This document shows positions 8,412-17,678 of a stretch of 64,000 nt of DNA, in pieces (the first letter of the stretch is position 1; each line of letters starts with the position of its first letter). Under the pieces are notes generated by a model, which worked only from the letters and a program-made list of their open reading frames with translations, did not search any database and had not been told where the DNA came from. A program made the translations under genes and the position numbers. Origin of the DNA: an uncultured Clostridia bacterium (GTDB lineage Bacteria; Bacillota_A; Clostridia; TANB77; CAG-508); assembly GCA_947624715.1 (NCBI GenBank), contig CANQLO010000006.1, positions 1 to 64,000 of the forward strand. Direction: 5' to 3'.

Positions 8412-9797
8412 TTAAAATATACTAACTTTTTCTTCAATATATTCTTCTATTTTGTCAATTGGCAAGCGTACTTGTTCCATTGTATCTCTATCTCTTACTG
8501 TAACTTGATTATCTTCTAATGTATCAAAATCAACAGTAATGCAATATGGAGTTCCTATTTCATCTTGTCTTCTATATCTTTTTCCAATAGAACCTGCTTC
8601 ATCGTAATCACACATAAACTTCTTTGATAACATATCATATATCTCATTTGCTTTATCACTTAATTTTTTAGAAAGTGGCAAAATTGCAACTTTATATGGT
8701 GCTAATGCTGGATGTAAATGTAGTACTATTCTTGAATCTCCTTCTCCTAAATCTTGATTTTCATAACTATTACATAAAAATGCTAATGTTAATCTATCTG
8801 CTCCCATAGATGGCTCTATTACATAAGGAATGTATCTTTCATTTGTTTCAGGATCAAGATATGTTAAATCTTCTTTTGAATGTTCTGCATGTTTTGTTAA
8901 ATCATAATCTGTTCTATCTGCAATTCCCATAAGTTCTCCCCAGCCAAATGGGAATAAAAATTCAATATCAGTAGTTGCTTTACTGTAAAAAATTAGTTCT
9001 TCTTTTGAATGATCTCTTAGTCTCATATTTTCTTCTTTCATTCCTAGAGATAATAAGAAATTTTTGCAAAATTCTTTCCAATAACTGAACCATTCTAAAT
9101 CTGTTCCTGGTTTGCAGAAAAATTCTAATTCCATCTGTTCAAATTCTCTTGTCCTAAAAATAAAGTTTCCAGGCGTTATTTCATTTCTAAAAGCTTTTCC
9201 TACTTGTGCAATTCCCATAGGCATTTTCTTTCTTGTTGTTCTTAATACATTTTTGAAATCAACAAATATTCCTTGAGCTGTTTCTGGTCTTAAATAAACT
9301 GTAGAAGTACTGTCTTCAGTTACACCTTGGAAAGTTTTGAACATTAAATTAAATTTTCTTATACTTGTAAAATTAGTTTTTCCACAGTTTGGACATGGAA
9401 TCTTATTTTCATTTATGTAGTTTACTAATTGTTCATCAGTCCATCCATCTGCTACTAAGTCTTTATTATTTTCATGAGCCCATTCTTCAATTAATTTATC
9501 TGCTCTATGTCTTGTTTTACATTCTTTACAATCTATAAGTGGATCAGAAAATCCTGATAAATGTCCTGATGCTACCCATGTTTCTGGATTCATTAATATT
9601 GCTGCATCTAATCCTACAATATTTTTTTGTTCTTGTATAAACTTTTTTCTCCATATTGCTTTTACATTATTTTTTAGTTCAACTCCTAATGGTCCATAAT
9701 CCCATGTATTGGCTAAACCTCCATAAATTTCTGATCCTGGATATATATATCCCCTTGCCTTACATAAATTTACTAGTGTATCCATATTATCTAACAT
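8412..9797 (-). CDS. glyQS: Glycyl-tRNA synthetase (single-chain type)
   Basis: Class II aminoacyl-tRNA synthetase of the alpha-2 (eukaryote/archaea/Gram-positive) type that charges tRNA-Gly. Motif 1 is around [11 protein letters not shown], motif 2 around [25 protein letters not shown], and motif 3 around [14 protein letters not shown], followed by an HGTP anticodon-binding domain (about residues 360-455). The 461-residue length is standard for the homodimeric enzyme. A zinc-type [14 protein letters not shown] pair is present near residues 90-140. No T-box was recognised in the short upstream gap to the DUF1294 gene, which probably shares its transcript. Confidence 0.95.
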   Translation of the reverse strand: MLDNMDTLVNLCKARGYIYPGSEIYGGLANTWDYGPLGVELKNNVKAIWRKKFIQEQKNIVGLDAAILMNPETWVASGHLSGFSDPLIDCKECKTRHRADKLIEEWAHENNKDLVADGWTDEQLVNYINENKIPCPNCGKTNFTSIRKFNLMFKTFQGVTEDSTSTVYLRPETAQGIFVDFKNVLRTTRKKMPMGIAQVGKAFRNEITPGNFIFRTREFEQMELEFFCKPGTDLEWFSYWKEFCKNFLLSLGMKEENMRLRDHSKEELIFYSKATTDIEFLFPFGWGELMGIADRTDYDLTKHAEHSKEDLTYLDPETNERYIPYVIEPSMGADRLTLAFLCNSYENQDLGEGDSRIVLHLHPALAPYKVAILPLSKKLSDKANEIYDMLSKKFMCDYDEAGSIGKRYRRQDEIGTPYCITVDFDTLEDNQVTVRDRDTMEQVRLPIDKIEEYIEEKVSIF

Positions 9798-9818
9798 AAT
9801 AATTTTTCCTTTCTTCGC

Positions 9819-10124
9819 TTACATGAAATAAGCTAATTTTAAATATATAACTACAATAATTTCAACTATAGTTATTGCTGGAAATCCATACTTAAAATAC
9901 CATTTCTTAGTTTTGTGTCTAAATGTGTACATTCCTGCTATGCCACCAATTCCTCCACCAATAAGTACTAGCAAAAATAAGAATCCTTCGCTTACTCTCC
10001 ACTGGCCTATTTTTGCCTCGTGTTTATCATACCACATTATTAAAAATGTAAATAAATTGATTGCTAATATATAAATTAATATATTTTTTATAGTAAAAAT
10101 TCTATTTATTATCTCTTGTTCCAT
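9819..10124 (-). CDS. DUF1294 family small membrane protein
   Basis: A 101-residue membrane protein with three hydrophobic segments (about 13-32, 44-63, 80-98) and the family motif MWYDKHEAKIGQWRVSE followed by LLVLIGGGIGGIAGMYTFRHKTKKWYF. The family function is not known. An AAAGGA site precedes the ATG and glyQS follows after about 20 nt on the same strand, suggesting co-transcription. Confidence 0.88.
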   Translation of the reverse strand: MEQEIINRIFTIKNILIYILAINLFTFLIMWYDKHEAKIGQWRVSEGFLFLLVLIGGGIGGIAGMYTFRHKTKKWYFKYGFPAITIVEIIVVIYLKLAYFM

Positions 10125-10264
10125 TTTTAATTATATCCTTTCTTTGTTGTCTTTTTGAATTTTTACGTTAATATTATATAATTTTTTTATGCTTTTTGCA
10201 ATAGAATAACGTGTTTTACTCCTGAAATTAATAAAAATTAACTTGATTCAAATTAATAAAAAAT

Positions 10265-10305
10265 AAAAAGTCTCCAGATATAATATAATCATCTAGAAAC
10301 TTTTT
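10265..10305 (-). terminator. Rho-independent terminator
   Basis: On the - strand a 15-bp stem with two G-U pairs (10291-10305 with 10265-10279) is followed by a T-rich run. It would stop transcripts from the 10373-10861 gene. Confidence 0.7.
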
Positions 10306-10389
10306 ATTTACGCTGGCGAATATCTTAGCCAGCAAGAGCAAAAAAAACTTTTTATTTATGCTGACAATTGTACTAGCCAGCAAGAGCAA
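10299..10389. repeat. Tandem duplication of a gene 3' end
   Basis: Two copies of a 43-bp unit at 10299-10341 and 10347-10389 differ at about eight positions. The second covers the stop codon and last codons (ALAG) of the upstream - strand gene. The first still encodes an ALAG-stop in the same orientation, so a 3' end has been copied. Each unit has GCTGGC/GCCAGC-like arms that could form a hairpin. Confidence 0.65.
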
Positions 10390-10861
10390 TAAACTTGTTA
10401 CGTTCAATATACTTGTCGTTCACAAATACATCAACGTCTACTTCTTTTTCAGCCCTTTCTTTTGCTTTTTTTACTTCTGACCAAGAAAAAGCATATCTTC
10501 TGCAGTACCTCTGGAAGTGATCTATAAACTTATCACAATCCAAATCCACAACAGCAACCACAATAGGACACGATTTCAGTAAATGGCAATCTTCTGTGTG
10601 AAATTCTTCATCCATAGTCAGCCTGCAAGTCGTTTGCCAACCTGCTTTTTTTCTTAGTCCTTTTCCAATTACTGATTTTCTTGTTGAATAATCGGAAATG
10701 ATAAAGTACTCTCCAAATCGCTTCACTACTTCTTTTTCTACCATTCCGTCGCTTTTTCTTGCAACCCAGCCAATATATTCTATCGACTGCCTCCGAAAGA
10801 ACTCTTCTACAGTAACTTCGTCTTTGTGTTCTAAATTTAGAACAAGAAATTTCTCGTTCAT
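10373..10861 (-). CDS. Hypothetical protein, 162 aa
   Basis: Not recognised. It is a soluble charged protein without signal peptide or membrane segments. It has one CHLLKSCP-type cysteine pair and many aromatic and basic residues (FQRYCRRYAFSWSEVKKAKERAEKE split by turns). Its base composition is less AT-rich than neighbouring genes. AAAGGAG lies 8-9 nt before the ATG and a well-spaced promoter lies upstream. In the prophage-free chromosome it would be the gene just downstream of rnj. Confidence 0.75.
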   Translation of the reverse strand: MNEKFLVLNLEHKDEVTVEEFFRRQSIEYIGWVARKSDGMVEKEVVKRFGEYFIISDYSTRKSVIGKGLRKKAGWQTTCRLTMDEEFHTEDCHLLKSCPIVVAVVDLDCDKFIDHFQRYCRRYAFSWSEVKKAKERAEKEVDVDVFVNDKYIERNKFIALAG

Positions 10862-10899
10862 TTTCTTTGCTCCTTTCTGCTTTTGGTGTAACTCTTTTA

Positions 10900-10928
10900 A
10901 TTATACCACATTATGTAACTTTTTGCAA
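10900..10928 (-). promoter_or_regulatory. Sigma-A promoter for the 10373-10861 gene
   Basis: TTGCAA (10928-10923), a 17-nt spacer and a perfect TATAAT (10905-10900) on the - strand lie about 40 nt before the gene start. Confidence 0.75.
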
Positions 10929-10976
10929 ATTTTATATACTAAAACTTGACAAAAATATTTTTATAATGTTAGTACT

Positions 10977-11004
10977 TTTTATTATAGTTCCATTATAATA
11001 GGCA
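10977..11004. other. attL: attL core, copy of the rnj 3' end
   Basis: This 28-bp sequence is identical to 49966-49993, which holds the last 23 nt of rnj, including codons for PIIMEL and the stop, plus 5 nt downstream. The flanks diverge immediately on both sides. Confidence 0.9.
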
Positions 11005-11119
11005 TTATACTATACCTATTTTTCGTAAATTTTTGTTTCCCTTGTAACGCCTTGTTTTCCTTTATTTATAAACATTTTCAAAAAAAATTAAAACCTATTG
11101 AAACTTATTAAAATCTGCT

Positions 11120-11144
11120 CGGTGGGTAACAAAAGGGTAACAAA
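11120..11144. other. Integrase arm-type repeat, left
   Basis: A 25-bp sequence identical to 49901-49925, made of two direct repeats of GGGTAACAAA. It lies inside the att core, 115 bp from it, in the same orientation as the right copy. This is the layout expected for arm-type binding sites of a Tn916-like integrase. Confidence 0.65.
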
Positions 11145-11149
11145 TTTCT

Positions 11150-11785
11150 TTATACTATATCAACATGAACTGCTCCAGTCATATTTGAATTGTTTGTATA
11201 AGTATATCTTAATTTTCCAGCATTAACAAGGCTTGTTGTATAATTTAATAAATCTTTTGTAGAAACTCCTTGTACATAAATGTCTGATGCTTTTCCTAAA
11301 ACGTGACGAGAACCTTTTACTCCTCCAACATTTGCGTTATGAGTTTGACATCTACAACCACTAGTTATTACTAAAGGCTTATTATAGTGTTCTCTTATTT
11401 CATCTAGTATTTTTACAAGATTTAAGTCTATGTTATTAAGTCCACAACCACATTTACAAGTAAATTCACTTTTATTGAAATGCTTTACATTATCCCAAGA
11501 ATAGCTATTTCCCTTTTTATCATATTCTGCTTTCTTAGCAATAGTTTCATTTCCTGCTACTCCATCTGGATTAGCTCCTACTGTTCTTTGAATCTCACAG
11601 ATTTCATTTCTTATACAGTCTATCATTTTTTGGTCAGCAATTTCACTATCTCCTAAACCTCTTGATATTCTATAATCTCTTATAGCTTTCTTCGTTTTTG
11701 CTCCTTTTATTCCGTCTATTCCTCCTGTATCATAACCTAAAAATACAAGGTTCATTTGTAATCTTTTCATTGTCATTACTAACAT
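11150..11785 (-). CDS. Endolysin: peptidoglycan-binding plus M15 peptidase
   Basis: Phage lysin that cuts cross-linked peptidoglycan at the end of infection. The N-terminal 85 residues form a peptidoglycan-binding-like domain (MNLVFLGYDTGGIDGIKGAKT). Residues 100-211 form an M15_3 D-Ala-D-Ala carboxypeptidase-like domain with the SRHVLGKASDIY histidine and aspartate and the final VHVDIV histidine as zinc ligands. A CKCGC cluster (about residue 110) is typical of this peptidase group. GGAGG lies 7 nt before the ATG. It is last in the late operon, 1-2 nt after the holin. Confidence 0.88.
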   Translation of the reverse strand: MLVMTMKRLQMNLVFLGYDTGGIDGIKGAKTKKAIRDYRISRGLGDSEIADQKMIDCIRNEICEIQRTVGANPDGVAGNETIAKKAEYDKKGNSYSWDNVKHFNKSEFTCKCGCGLNNIDLNLVKILDEIREHYNKPLVITSGCRCQTHNANVGGVKGSRHVLGKASDIYVQGVSTKDLLNYTTSLVNAGKLRYTYTNNSNMTGAVHVDIV

Positions 11786-11786
11786 A

Positions 11787-12053
11787 TTATTCTTCCTCCT
11801 TATTTATCAATTTACTAAATACTTGATGCAAACCTGTACTAGCTAGTCCACTAAACATACCTGATAATATTACTGTTGCATCTATATGTCCTATATTCAT
11901 TAGTATATTTGTTACTGTTCCTAGGATTAGCATTATTAAAGGTATGTACTTATTTGGTATAAAGTCTAAGCTGTGTTTTATTACATAACCAACGCATAAG
12001 CATATTCCTACTACTATAACAGATAAAAATTCACTTAATACTGATATATCCAT
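11787..12053 (-). CDS. Phage holin (Hol44-like superfamily V)
   Basis: An 88-residue membrane protein with two or three hydrophobic segments and the conserved ending GMFSGLASTGLHQVFSKLI seen in the Hol44/phage_holin_5 group. Holins form membrane lesions that release the lysin and time lysis. It sits immediately upstream of the endolysin gene, which confirms the role. Confidence 0.85.
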   Translation of the reverse strand: MDISVLSEFLSVIVVGICLCVGYVIKHSLDFIPNKYIPLIMLILGTVTNILMNIGHIDATVILSGMFSGLASTGLHQVFSKLINKEEE

Positions 12054-12070
12054 TTAGCTTGTCCTCCTTT

Positions 12071-12400
12071 CTACTTTAATTCTTTATATTTATCTTTTAT
12101 GTATGCTATTTCGCTGTCTGTATAATGATTTTTTACTTTTAGCTTGTCCACTAGAATTTCATATCTTCCAAATATGTCTAATATAGATTGAAATTCTTCT
12201 CTTGTTTTCTTTATTCCATTGTGTAAATCTCCTGCGAAATCTACTATCATATATCTATATTGTCTACGATTATCGTGATATAAGCCTTTTAATTTCTTAT
12301 CTAGCATTTTATTTATAATGCCTGCAAATATACCTAATAATGTAGACATTGATATTATTAGTGTTATTATCACTTGAATATTACTTAAATCTTCTATCAT
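12071..12400 (-). CDS. Small membrane-anchored lysis-module protein
   Basis: A 109-residue protein with one N-terminal transmembrane helix (about residues 8-28, IITLIISMSTLLGIFAGII) and a charged, coiled-coil-like remainder. It lies between the tail-fibre-type gene and the holin, the usual place for XhlA-like or accessory holin proteins. The exact family was not recognised. Confidence 0.6.
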   Translation of the reverse strand: MIEDLSNIQVIITLIISMSTLLGIFAGIINKMLDKKLKGLYHDNRRQYRYMIVDFAGDLHNGIKKTREEFQSILDIFGRYEILVDKLKVKNHYTDSEIAYIKDKYKELK

Positions 12401-12404
12401 ATTT

Positions 12405-13553
12405 TTATCCTTTCAATATTGTTTCTAAATCTTTTGAATACTCAACTTCAAATATTGGACTTACTTCATCTGTTGAATATATGTGTGTTGTTCCTTTGTA
12501 TGTATGTAATTCTTTTAATTGATTAAATACTTTTCTTTGTTCTTCTATAAAATCTAATTCTGTTTGAGTTTTAGTTTTATAATAAATTGTTATAGGATTA
12601 TTTTTAAGACAATTGTTTGCATCTTCCAAGGTTGTAAAAGGTAAAGATGCGTAAACATTATCATCTCCACTATTTCCTTGCCACCATAGTCCAGTTTCAT
12701 TTATTGCATTGCTAGGATTAAATTCGCCAATATTTTTTAGATAATCACATTTACAATTATCTATATCTCCATTTTTTCCTACAATTTTATTTTTTAATGA
12801 AAACATAAAGAAACCTTGAGTATCTGTTGCAATATTGCCATGCTTATAAGTAAAAGCATTTTTTTCTCCATCTAATACAACCTTATCCCAATTATGCACT
12901 TCTTTTTTTCTTGCTAAATCAAAGTAATCTCCTTCAAGCATAGATTGTTGTACTGGTATTGATATATTTTGTTCTTCATTTATTACATAACTAGCATTTT
13001 TATCAATTATATCTGTTTTATATATCATAGGCTCTAATATTTTATTAGTATAATTATTTTTAGGAAGATAACATCTATATTTTGCATTACTTTTAATGGT
13101 TACTAAACTATTTCTGCCAAAATAATAATCTCCTCCGTCCCAAAAACCGTGCAAAGTATTAGTATCTTCCTTTGTTTGATAAGTACCTTTTTTTAAATAA
13201 ACATAAAAATTAGTTAATGGTATTTCTCCATTTAAAACAATTTGTCCTTTATCGTTAATAGAAACTAATCCTTGTTGTATTAAATTTTTAAATGCTTCTC
13301 TTGCATTAAATAAATTTTTATTTGTTATTTTAAAATTTATATTTCCATCTTTTCCACAATTTTTTATATCAACTTTGTTTTCTAAATTTGGTTCTCCATC
13401 TTGTATAGAATTTCCCGAAATATTAAACTTATCAAATTCTAAATTGCTACTATCATTTATCGTTATATTTTCTCCAGAAGCTTGTCCTTTTGGAAACTGA
13501 TTTTTCAAATTTTTATATTTTAATTCTAGTTTTTTAAGTAGAGGCATTTGCAT
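12405..13553 (-). CDS. Phage tail appendage / minor structural protein
   Basis: A 382-residue protein with the short N-terminal module GQASGENITINDSSN and FDKFNISGNSIQDGEPN that recurs in tail-appended proteins of Clostridia phages. A beta-rich region follows, ending in TKTQTELDFIEEQRKVFNQLKELHTYKG. It is likely part of a tail-tip or fibre structure. The start overlaps the stop of the 34-residue gene upstream (TAATG), which suggests translational coupling. Confidence 0.7.
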   Translation of the reverse strand: MQMPLLKKLELKYKNLKNQFPKGQASGENITINDSSNLEFDKFNISGNSIQDGEPNLENKVDIKNCGKDGNINFKITNKNLFNAREAFKNLIQQGLVSINDKGQIVLNGEIPLTNFYVYLKKGTYQTKEDTNTLHGFWDGGDYYFGRNSLVTIKSNAKYRCYLPKNNYTNKILEPMIYKTDIIDKNASYVINEEQNISIPVQQSMLEGDYFDLARKKEVHNWDKVVLDGEKNAFTYKHGNIATDTQGFFMFSLKNKIVGKNGDIDNCKCDYLKNIGEFNPSNAINETGLWWQGNSGDDNVYASLPFTTLEDANNCLKNNPITIYYKTKTQTELDFIEEQRKVFNQLKELHTYKGTTHIYSTDEVSPIFEVEYSKDLETILKG

Positions 13554-13657
13554 TACACAACACCTCTTTTCGTTTTTAAACTAAATGAGCATAAGCCTTC
13601 TAATTCTTCTACTTTAAATAATTCATCTTCTAATATCTTTTCTAGTGTTTTACTCAT
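13553..13657 (-). CDS. 34-residue phage microprotein
   Basis: A short gene (MSKTLEKILEDELFKV...) between two tail genes. A GAGGTG ribosome site lies 7 nt before the ATG. The gene overlaps its upstream neighbour by 8 nt and its downstream neighbour by the TAATG pattern, which is the usual sign of a real coupled phage gene. It is acidic and helical at the start and basic at the end. Function unknown. Confidence 0.65.
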   Translation of the reverse strand: MSKTLEKILEDELFKVEELEGLCSFSLKTKRGVV

Positions 13658-14048
13658 TTGTATCACCTCGCACTTCTATAATAAGAGTTTCTCCCGCTTC
13701 TAAATCCCATCCAAACTTTACTTCATTTGAAGCTTGTCCTCTTTCTCCTACTTCTATGTAATTTCCTTCTTCACCTTGTTCAAGCAGAACTCCTTGCCAA
13801 TGTATCTTTAGGCTGTCATTTCCTACTGTATACGAAATAGGAAGTTCATACTCTGTTTGTTCTGCTACATCTTCATTTAAAGTTATTGTCTTTGTTACTA
13901 TTAAAGTATCTATCTTGGTTTTTATATTTTCTGAAAAATCATCTAACTTATCCCAGTTATCATTTAAAGCCTTTTTTGCATCAAACTGATTTGTATTATT
14001 TGGTGGATTATCATGTTTAAATAATTTTAAATTTGCTGTTTCACTCAT
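13650..14048 (-). CDS. Phage tail/baseplate-associated protein
   Basis: A 132-residue protein with an N-terminal helical region (NNTNQFDAKKALNDNWDKLDDF) that is typical of phage structural proteins placed after tail-tip genes. The C-terminal half is beta-rich. It follows the collar-like protein with a 1-nt gap. Function is assigned by position only. Confidence 0.6.
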   Translation of the reverse strand: MSETANLKLFKHDNPPNNTNQFDAKKALNDNWDKLDDFSENIKTKIDTLIVTKTITLNEDVAEQTEYELPISYTVGNDSLKIHWQGVLLEQGEEGNYIEVGERGQASNEVKFGWDLEAGETLIIEVRGDTNE

Positions 14049-14552
14049 TTATGCCCTCCTTATCCACATATAACCAACGACTTCGTAAGGTTGTGTTACA
14101 TTAAAAGATTGTCCTTTACCTGCAACTTGATTTGCATCTGTATGATATTTATATTTGCCTCCCCAATCCTCTAGAGGAATTTGTGCACCTTCTACAGTTT
14201 TAGCAACTATTGACGAATGATTATCTTCTTGACTATAAGTACTTCCACCCATTCTGAAAGAATGCGTGTGTTCTGCTATTTCATCAACAGTCATAGTATG
14301 TTTCTTTTCTCCACCTTTTTTACCTATTTCATTGAAATACTTATCAGAATCATCTTCATCTAATCCAACTGCTAATACACCTTTGAAGCGTTCCCAAGTT
14401 CCAAATTCTAAAATCGTACTTGGATTTGTATCTGTTTGTGTTATATATGTAGAACCAATTGGAAATACTAGCTCCATAAGACCTTTTTGCATTGCTTTTA
14501 AATTAGTATCATTTAATGCTGTTTTTCCATTTTCAAAATTAAAATAAGCCAT
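14049..14552 (-). CDS. Phage tail collar-like / receptor-region structural protein
   Basis: A 167-residue protein containing the tail-collar pattern FPIGSTYITQT, TWERFKGVLAVGLD, GGEKKHTMTVDEIAEHTH and the C-terminal QPYEVVGYMWIRRA. This domain forms trimeric tips of fibres or baseplates in many tailed phages. It lies directly downstream of the long tail-tip protein. Confidence 0.78.
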   Translation of the reverse strand: MAYFNFENGKTALNDTNLKAMQKGLMELVFPIGSTYITQTDTNPSTILEFGTWERFKGVLAVGLDEDDSDKYFNEIGKKGGEKKHTMTVDEIAEHTHSFRMGGSTYSQEDNHSSIVAKTVEGAQIPLEDWGGKYKYHTDANQVAGKGQSFNVTQPYEVVGYMWIRRA

Positions 14553-14569
14553 TTATTTTTCCTCCTTAT

Positions 14570-17500
14570 CTAATATTTTATGTATCCAAAACAATCCACA
14601 AAAGCATCTATATAGCCCGTTTTTGACCAACCATCATCATAATCTTTTGCTACATTTGCATAATCACCAATTACAATATATTGCATTCCTTGTGATAAAA
14701 AATTTGTTATATCAATTTCTCTTTCTTGATTGTTTATAAAACTTCCTAAATCAGCAATCTTTTCTCCTTGAAAACTTGGTAAATCTATATTTACAATTGA
14801 TGTTGTGCCTCCTTGCCATGTATGACCAATTGAATATTCCTTGCTACATGATATATTTGAACAATTTCCATAAGAAGAACTTCTACCATCCCAAGTTTGA
14901 TATTTGATTTCAGAATTTTTTAGTTTTAATTTAGCATTTTGAATTTTAAAATTTGATGGTATGTTGATTAGTAATGCTATACCTATTTTTTGGTCATATC
15001 CTTGATTTGCTTCTGCTCCAGTATTTATAAAATCATGTCCAACTAAACCAGAACTAAAATATTGAAGATTTGTCATCATTCCATCTCCTCCAATTATTTT
15101 AGTATTTGTTCCTGTCATATAGATATTTCCAGCCATAGAGACATTTCCTTCAGTATCAACTTCAAAATTACCATTTGCACTAACTACTCCGTTGATGTTT
15201 ATCTTTTTGGCTTCAATTCCTATATCTTCTGAACTCATATTTATCTTTGAAATAATTTCATTTTCATCAACTTTTTTTCTTACTTCTAAATTTATTTCTT
15301 CTGCGGTTTCTGTTATTGAACTATTCATTTCAACTCTTGTAGCAAATACATCTGTAAAATCATTTTGAATTGCAAATGTTGCACTTAATGTTGCAGAATA
15401 GTTCTTTATTGTTATTGTATTTGTTCCTTTACTTAAGCTAATATAGAACTCTCCTAAGTCTTCTACTGTTTCTTTTGATAATACTGTTCCAGTATTTGAT
15501 ATTCTTCTAATTACTTTAGCTTTTCCTTTTTCTAAAATATATTCATCTCTTGTATCTCCATTGCTTCTTAAAACTTCTTTAACTCCTAATTCATATATAG
15601 TTGTTTCATTATTTTCATTTGTTACTTCTATTCTGCTATCGCCTTTTGGATACAAGTTATTTGCAGGATATAAATTATTAGCTGGGTACAAAGAATCAAA
15701 TACTGTATTATTACCGAAAATATGTAGTTCTAACAAACTTCCTTCAACGCAATTTTCTAATGTTATTGTTTTATCTCCTTCGACTGTTTTTGTTACATCT
15801 TCTATATCTTGTACTCTTTGAGCAATTTTACCAACTTCTATTGTTTGGTCTGCTAATTTTTCTGATGTTACTTTTGATTGTTCATTTGCACTATTTGCTA
15901 ATTCATTAGCTTTATTTATTCCTGTTGCTAAGATAGGTTCTGTATAAGTTACATTATCATCAGTCCAAGTAATTTTATTTCTTATCCATATATATTTACC
16001 GCTAGTCCAAGTATCTTGCGTCGATTTCCAACTTCCATTTATTTGGTCTTTATCTGATGTAGATAAATAATATTCTTCCTCTATTTCTTTTACACCAATA
16101 CCATCTTGTCCATTTTCTCCATTTGTACCATCTTTACCGTTAGTACCATTTGTTCCATTTTTTCCATCTGCTCCTTTTTCTCCAGTATCTCCTTTAGCTC
16201 CTGCAATACATGTTGGTTCACTTATTTCTTGATTTTTATCTGCATAAGTTGTAACTGTTCTTTGCCACATATATTTTCCATTTTCCCATTCTGGAGCAGT
16301 TGTACTCCAATTTTCTGTTGGAGCTACTGTTGTACTATTACTTAATGCATACTCTACATCAACACTTACTATTGTTTGTTTAGTTAAATTCGTTATGTCC
16401 TCTTCAACAGAACTTACTGTTGTTTTAAATCCATCTATTGTTTGTTCGTACTCTGCTAATTTTTCTGATGTATCACCTTGTTGTTCTATTAAGCCTGTTA
16501 TAGTTTGATTCTGTTTATCTACAATTATTTCTGTTCTTTTTGCAATATCTAAAGCATTAGGTACGTTTTGATAATTAACTGTTGCTTTAGTAATTGATGG
16601 AGCAGACATTTCGCTTTCAAGACCATTAGGACTTTTATATCTAAATCTAAATAAAAATGAGTGATTTAAGTTACCCTCTTTATCTTTTGCTACTATTTCA
16701 TCTCCAGTTTCTAAATATGGCTTTGCTTGACCTGTTATTTCAAAAGATGTATATTCAAATCCTTTTACAACGTTAAAGAGAGCAGTTATCAATTGCTCTC
16801 TCTTTTCTTGTGTGTATGCAAAAGGGTTATCGTTAATAACTAAACTATTTTCTCCATCTTTTGCAATACTTTCTTCATCTCTTAGAGTTATATTTTCTCC
16901 TTCAATGTCACTCATTCCTAAGCTTACTAGATTTATTGGATGTGTGTTTCTTTTTATTATTAGTTCTTCATAATCACTTGAAGAATAATTATTTTCACAG
17001 GCTGATAGTTTTTCGACAAGCAATTTATTAAATTCTGCTACTGTCATTTTATCAACTTCTTTTACTAATAGTCCTTTTCTTTTAGGTGTTATAAAGTATA
17101 ATTTATTATCACTTCTAATCTTTGCAAATGTTCCACTCATTTGAGCTGCAGCTTGAAAAACTTGTCTAATTAGTGTATCTTTTGAAAATTGATTGCTATC
17201 GACTATAAAATCATTATTTGCAAAATCAGTTGTTGCTAATTCTAATCCTGATTGTTGACAGCCTTCTTTTACAACATCTAGCATGGTTACTTTACCTGAT
17301 TTATAATCTAATTTTGAATTATATTTAATATTACTTTTAAGCATATAATCCATAGCTGTCACTTTATTTATAGTGGTTGTATCGTTTGGTTCTACATCTT
17401 GAACTATAAAATTTCCTAAACTAATCCAAAAAATTTCATTATCAATATATATTCCTGTTTGATATTCAAATTCTGTGTTTTCTAATTCAATATTATTTTC

Positions 17501-17677
17501 TATATCAAATTCTAGTAATCTTGCTATTGCTGTTCCAAATATATTGCCTTCATCATAGCAATCATCATTATAATCAACATTTGTTATTCTATATGGTTTA
17601 TTATTTACAATAATTCTATCAATTTGCGTAGTGCTTTTATCATAAGCTTGTTTTACTTTTTCTAAAACTTCTATCAT
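14570..17677 (-). CDS. Large tail-tip (Tal-like) protein with collagen-like segment
   Basis: The N-terminal 350 residues resemble the prophage tail hub/endopeptidase class (FQAAAQMSGTFAKIRSDNKLYFI). The middle has long spacer helices and a GXY collagen-like run around residues 505-540, and the C-terminus is beta-rich (about residues 860-1040). Such proteins form the tail tip and contact the receptor. An ATG 24 nt upstream is in frame, but GGGGAGG lies 6 nt before the ATG at 17677, so this start (MIEVLEKVKQAY) is chosen. It follows the distal-tail-position gene with a 1-nt gap. Confidence 0.82.
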   Translation of the reverse strand: MIEVLEKVKQAYDKSTTQIDRIIVNNKPYRITNVDYNDDCYDEGNIFGTAIARLLEFDIENNIELENTEFEYQTGIYIDNEIFWISLGNFIVQDVEPNDTTTINKVTAMDYMLKSNIKYNSKLDYKSGKVTMLDVVKEGCQQSGLELATTDFANNDFIVDSNQFSKDTLIRQVFQAAAQMSGTFAKIRSDNKLYFITPKRKGLLVKEVDKMTVAEFNKLLVEKLSACENNYSSSDYEELIIKRNTHPINLVSLGMSDIEGENITLRDEESIAKDGENSLVINDNPFAYTQEKREQLITALFNVVKGFEYTSFEITGQAKPYLETGDEIVAKDKEGNLNHSFLFRFRYKSPNGLESEMSAPSITKATVNYQNVPNALDIAKRTEIIVDKQNQTITGLIEQQGDTSEKLAEYEQTIDGFKTTVSSVEEDITNLTKQTIVSVDVEYALSNSTTVAPTENWSTTAPEWENGKYMWQRTVTTYADKNQEISEPTCIAGAKGDTGEKGADGKNGTNGTNGKDGTNGENGQDGIGVKEIEEEYYLSTSDKDQINGSWKSTQDTWTSGKYIWIRNKITWTDDNVTYTEPILATGINKANELANSANEQSKVTSEKLADQTIEVGKIAQRVQDIEDVTKTVEGDKTITLENCVEGSLLELHIFGNNTVFDSLYPANNLYPANNLYPKGDSRIEVTNENNETTIYELGVKEVLRSNGDTRDEYILEKGKAKVIRRISNTGTVLSKETVEDLGEFYISLSKGTNTITIKNYSATLSATFAIQNDFTDVFATRVEMNSSITETAEEINLEVRKKVDENEIISKINMSSEDIGIEAKKININGVVSANGNFEVDTEGNVSMAGNIYMTGTNTKIIGGDGMMTNLQYFSSGLVGHDFINTGAEANQGYDQKIGIALLINIPSNFKIQNAKLKLKNSEIKYQTWDGRSSSYGNCSNISCSKEYSIGHTWQGGTTSIVNIDLPSFQGEKIADLGSFINNQEREIDITNFLSQGMQYIVIGDYANVAKDYDDGWSKTGYIDAFVDCFGYIKY

Positions 17678-17678
17678 A

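Noticed and set aside
10946..10970. TTGACA with TATAAT near attL on the + strand
   Set aside because: The spacing is only 10 nt, too short for a sigma-A promoter.
16106..16345. + strand Ser/Cys-rich open frame
   Set aside because: Shadow of the collagen-like GXY stretch in the tail-tip protein.
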